Shown here: piece by piece, positions 60,937 to 64,000 of the stretch
How positions within the stretch are numbered: the first letter of the stretch is position 1
Layout: every line of letters begins with the position of its first letter
NCBI GenBank assembly: GCA_020465985.1
Contig: JAANYP010002881.1
Location: forward strand, 576,632-640,631
Direction: 5' to 3'
Source: Centrapalus pauciflorus
Taxonomy: Eukaryota; Streptophyta; Magnoliopsida; Asterales; Asteraceae
DNA: 64,000 nucleotides
Notes under the pieces: model-generated
Told to the model about the DNA's origin: nothing
Databases searched by the model: none
What the model saw: only the letters and a program-made list of their open reading frames with translations
Position numbers and translations under genes: made by a program

Positions 60937-62067
60937 ATGGAAGATCAAGGAGAAATCTGCAACACCACCACCATCGCTGCTGCCGATGTACAACCATCCT
61001 CAGTTTTAACTCCTGATCATCCACTTAACAATGCTTTTGGCTCACTGAATGATATCTGCTACGAATTGTCCTCTCTACAAGACCTTGCTTGTCGTGGTTC
61101 ATGGCGCTCGATCCTTGACAAAGTTGCTCGAGCACGCACCCAGGCTCTTCTTTCTAAACCCCACGAACACCTAATTTACCTCTCATATAACACCATAGCT
61201 CTCACCAAGCTCCGCCGATTCGCTGACGCAGCCACTGAACTTGATTCCCTTGAAAATGGCCTAGATAACATAACTTACAGTTACGAAAATTATCAACACC
61301 ACTACCCTAACCGCAGTGGCTCCATGGTCCCTTTTGCTCTGCGTTGGTTGTATGCCGAACTCCCTTCTAGATTAGGCAATCGGCAAGAAACTCTGGATCG
61401 ATTTTATATGCTACTGCAGTTCATCAGGGAGAAAGTGACTAAAGATTCATCAGGTATATCCAATGACATATGGAGAAAACGTGAGGGTTTGGTGATTAAT
61501 TCAATAATCAGTCATCATTTAAGTCGTAAAGAGTTTGGAGTATGTTTGGATTTGATCAAACATTTGATCAGACGTGACTCGACTCCAGTTGCTAGAGCAG
61601 TGTTGATCTCAAAGTTAGGTTATATTCAAATGCAGCTAGGGGACCTAGAAGGTGCAAAGGCGAGTTTTGGGGTGGTCGATGGAATTGTGACCGAAGAGAA
61701 GGTAGAGGTTGAGATGAAAAATCTTGTGAACAGGAACAAAGCATTGATGTTTATGGTTGGGAAGGATTATGTATCTGCGGTGAGGGAGTACCAGGAGTGT
61801 ATCGATAGAGACGATTCTGATGTGGTTGCTATTAATAATAAGGCTCTTTGTTTGATGTACTTGCGGGATTTATCGGATTCTATCAAGGTATTGGAGAATG
61901 CATTGGAAAGAGTTCCTACTGCTGCATTGAACGAGACTTTTGTAGTGAATTTGTGTAGCATGTATGAGTTGGCTTATGTTAATCACTCCGATATCAAGAA
62001 GACTCTTAGCAATTGGATTGCCCGTGTGGCACCTGATGATTTCGATTGTTCGTGTACTCGACTATGA
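60937..62067 (+). CDS. TRAPPC12: TPR protein, TRAPPC12-like trafficking subunit
   Basis: An intronless 376-aa protein. The N-terminal 40 residues are low-complexity. Next comes the conserved block NDICYELSSLQDLACRGSWR followed by the first helical repeats (LIYLSYNTIALTKLRRFADA). Tetratricopeptide-type repeats fill the C-terminal half (about residues 225-345), for example VLISKLGYIQMQLGDLEGAK and NNKALCLMYLRDLSDSIKVL. This layout matches the plant homologues of TRAPP subunit 12, which act in vesicle tethering at the Golgi/TGN. The start was put at 60937 (ACAATGG). The frame is open 11 codons further upstream, but no ATG is available there. The assignment rests on remembered similarity to the Arabidopsis single-copy TPR protein; a generic TPR protein is the alternative. 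Confidence 0.75.
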   Translation: MEDQGEICNTTTIAAADVQPSSVLTPDHPLNNAFGSLNDICYELSSLQDLACRGSWRSILDKVARARTQALLSKPHEHLIYLSYNTIALTKLRRFADAATELDSLENGLDNITYSYENYQHHYPNRSGSMVPFALRWLYAELPSRLGNRQETLDRFYMLLQFIREKVTKDSSGISNDIWRKREGLVINSIISHHLSRKEFGVCLDLIKHLIRRDSTPVARAVLISKLGYIQMQLGDLEGAKASFGVVDGIVTEEKVEVEMKNLVNRNKALMFMVGKDYVSAVREYQECIDRDDSDVVAINNKALCLMYLRDLSDSIKVLENALERVPTAALNETFVVNLCSMYELAYVNHSDIKKTLSNWIARVAPDDFDCSCTRL

Positions 62068-62289
62068 GGTAATTATGTTCCTTCAAGGAGATAGTTTTAT
62101 GTAGGATTAATAGCACCACTTGTGCTATTAGTAAAAGGTAATAAATCAACCCAGCCTAGCGGCTCATTTGGCCTGTAAATGTCCCAACCCAATCCTCCCA
62201 GTTTGCCACCTCTGATGGTAACCTAATAAGGGTTGATCAATGTACTTAACTTTGCTTTTTAGATATTTATTATCTTTATTTTATTTTTT

Positions 62290-62530
62290 CGGGACCACCA
62301 TCTTTCATTGAAACATCACCTTTTGAGGTCCTTGTACAAGCTTCCACCCCCTTCAAGTTCTTGGGTGAAGGACCTCACATTGCTTGGACCATCTACGCAC
62401 TCCTAAATGTTCTTCCTGAAAAGCTCCATGTTGTCACTTCCTTGTCATGTCAGTGCCATACAAGTCAATGGTATCTCTTCCAAAGATCCATTGGAGATGC
62501 TCTAACTGGCCTTTCAGGTGCAATCAGCAT
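62290..62530 (+). other. coding-like fragment of unknown origin
   Basis: An open plus-strand frame without stops reads through segments such as FKFLGEGPHIAWTIYALL and LFQRSIGDALTGLSG, with more even base composition than the flanks. There is no start codon upstream in a suitable place and the frame runs into a microsatellite. The inverted phrase AGAGCATCTCCAATGG in the minus strand is common at plant element edges, so transposon DNA is the likelier explanation. Confidence 0.25.

Positions 62531-62532
<2 letters not shown>

Positions 62533-62600
<68 letters not shown>
62533..62600. repeat. compound microsatellite (CA)n(TA)n
   Basis: (CA)n from 62533 to about 62560 is followed by (TA)n to 62600. 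It lies about 470 bases downstream of the TRAPPC12-like stop codon. Confidence 0.9.
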
Positions 62601-62602
<2 letters not shown>

Positions 62603-64000
62603 CCACCTACACAACTTAAAGAACATAAAACATTAACAAAGCTATGTTACATGTTGCCTAGTTACATAAAAACATTTATAATATCAACTATGTAGTTGCA
62701 TCGTTACATAAAAATATATGCATGATGTCTAGTTGTATAAAAAGCTAAAAACACATATACTGTTAAAAAATATGTGTGATGCCTAGTTTCCTAGTTGGTC
62801 CATCATTTTTAAATCGCCTTGTAACTGAAGTGCATCTTAGTGAGGGATAAAGTCCCACATGTTGGACCTTATGAGCCTCGGAGCCTATGAGACCACATGC
62901 AAACTAGTGAAAGGCTCCTAGGAGACAAAGGGAGGGTTTTTGTGTGTTTAAGTACCAGAACTTATTGTTTTTGGTGATATTTATGAAACAAAGGCTCCTA
63001 TGCACTGTTATTTTCAGTAGTAATTATAATAAAGCAGATTGTTATATTTTCAGATTCTGTTGCAGGACTTCACTCGATATCGTTGGAACTTATTTGTCTA
63101 CGAATTTTCGCCTTGTAGATGTGAATTCCGAAGGTGTATCTTCATTATCCTGGTAATACATGCTTCTGGTTTCAAGTCCCAGCTTGTGGTGGGCACACGT
63201 GTGTAAACTGTGAAGAATAAGATCAGCTGATTTTGGGCAGAGTCTGTCAACTGCTCTGCCAAAAGTTGCTTAGTTGATCTCGAAACGGCAAGGGCTGGGA
63301 ATGAAGTATTCGATTGCATGATTTTCAATGTATTATGTGAAATTGTATATCCGACTAGTTTTTTACCAGGTTTTGACTTGTTGGCCCTGTTGTCATTGGA
63401 AAGTTGTCGGCTCCAAGTATCAGTTAGTTTCTTACTTCTTAACCATCACCTTTATACATCATGTGAATCCTAACATGACTTTTCAAACCTTTTTGTTTGA
63501 GGATTAGGGTTTGAACAACAATTGTTCTAGATTCACTCATAACTGGAGTAAATTAAAAAGAAAAATTCTATTGATTCGATCATGATCTTTAGTTTTATTG
63601 GTTTATAGTATTAAAATTTACTTAAAATGAAAGCCGTAGACATATTCTTTATTTTACCATATTTTCCCCTCTTATTTACTTAAAAACAAAAGATCCGGAA
63701 AAATATGGAAACCCAAACGAAAAAAAGGGTTACTATTGATTTGAATTTTGAAGTTTAAACTAACCAACTTTAACTCGCAACATATATGCATATCTATTTC
63801 TAACATTATGGCGTTTTTTGTTTTTCATATTGATTCATGTGTCCATGATTTATTTGTTTCTCAGTTGTTTGTTTAGTATTTGTTTGTTTAGTATTAGAGT
63901 TAAGAGACTGTAACCTCTTAATTTACCTCTTAATTTTAAGAGGGAGGTTTAGGTCTAAAAACAAATTAAGAGGTCCTTTTTTTATTTTTAGTTTACAAAC
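62601..64000. other. intergenic DNA
   Basis: No gene is recognised. Near 62849 AAAGTCCCACATGTTGGACC and GCCTCGGAGCCTATGAGACC resemble LTR-type retrotransposon debris, without a defined end. The remainder is AT-rich. Confidence 0.35.

Overview
The window is plant nuclear DNA from a eudicot. The evidence is AT-rich intergenic DNA, spliced genes with U2-type introns, and plant-specific proteins: a WIT-type nuclear-envelope coiled-coil protein, a bZIP43-like factor, a plant LAG1/LOH ceramide synthase and a FAR1-type transposase. The transposon ends (CTAG-ended Helitrons, TAGGGGTG and CAGGG..CG hAT elements, TA-flanked TIR elements) are of a kind I associate with asterids, possibly Asteraceae. That placement is an inference, not a demonstration.

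Genes I can support, left to right: a possible 67-aa gene (729-932 +); a WIT1/2-like gene (CDS 6899-9387 +, five exons plus a 5' UTR intron); a telo-box/TATA transcription unit with a box C/D snoRNA (about 11395-13260 +, snoRNA 11685-11761); a two-exon secreted 12-cysteine peptide gene (16634-15904 -); two intronless DEDDy 3'-5' exonuclease paralogues (25396-24755 - and 27674-27039 -); a decayed PHYLLO MenH-domain fragment (about 31785-31130 -); a bZIP43-like gene (35108-34491 -); a six-exon ceramide synthase gene with a 3' UTR intron (52938-49785 -); and an intronless TRAPPC12-like TPR gene (60937-62067 +).

Most of the remainder is transposon-derived. The largest element is a 4.9-kb Mutator-like element (18546-23441) with 406-bp terminal inverted repeats. 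Its FAR1/MULE transposase is broken by one stop codon and lacks the SWIM region. Around it, and again at 38.8-39.8 kb, are 0.4-kb TIR elements lying directly between long (TA)n tracts. Others include a CACTA element with a 3-bp target duplication (17653-18160), two small Helitrons (3727-4126 - and 10140-10437 +), five hAT-type elements with readable 8-bp or partial duplications, several palindromic MITEs, a 2.1-kb foldback (28748-30905) and a cluster of tRNA-like SINE heads (35.7-36.7 kb).

The genes do not form a pathway and share no operon-like logic. Only the two exonucleases are clearly related by local duplication. The observations most worth checking are the duplicated cysteine module peptide behind a Pro-Asp linker, two introns that seem to need GC donors (in the peptide gene and possibly WIT), the snoRNA with a 13-nt match to 25S rRNA, the 680-bp G-rich strand-asymmetric block upstream of the ceramide synthase, and the repeated TIR-element/(TA)n architecture.
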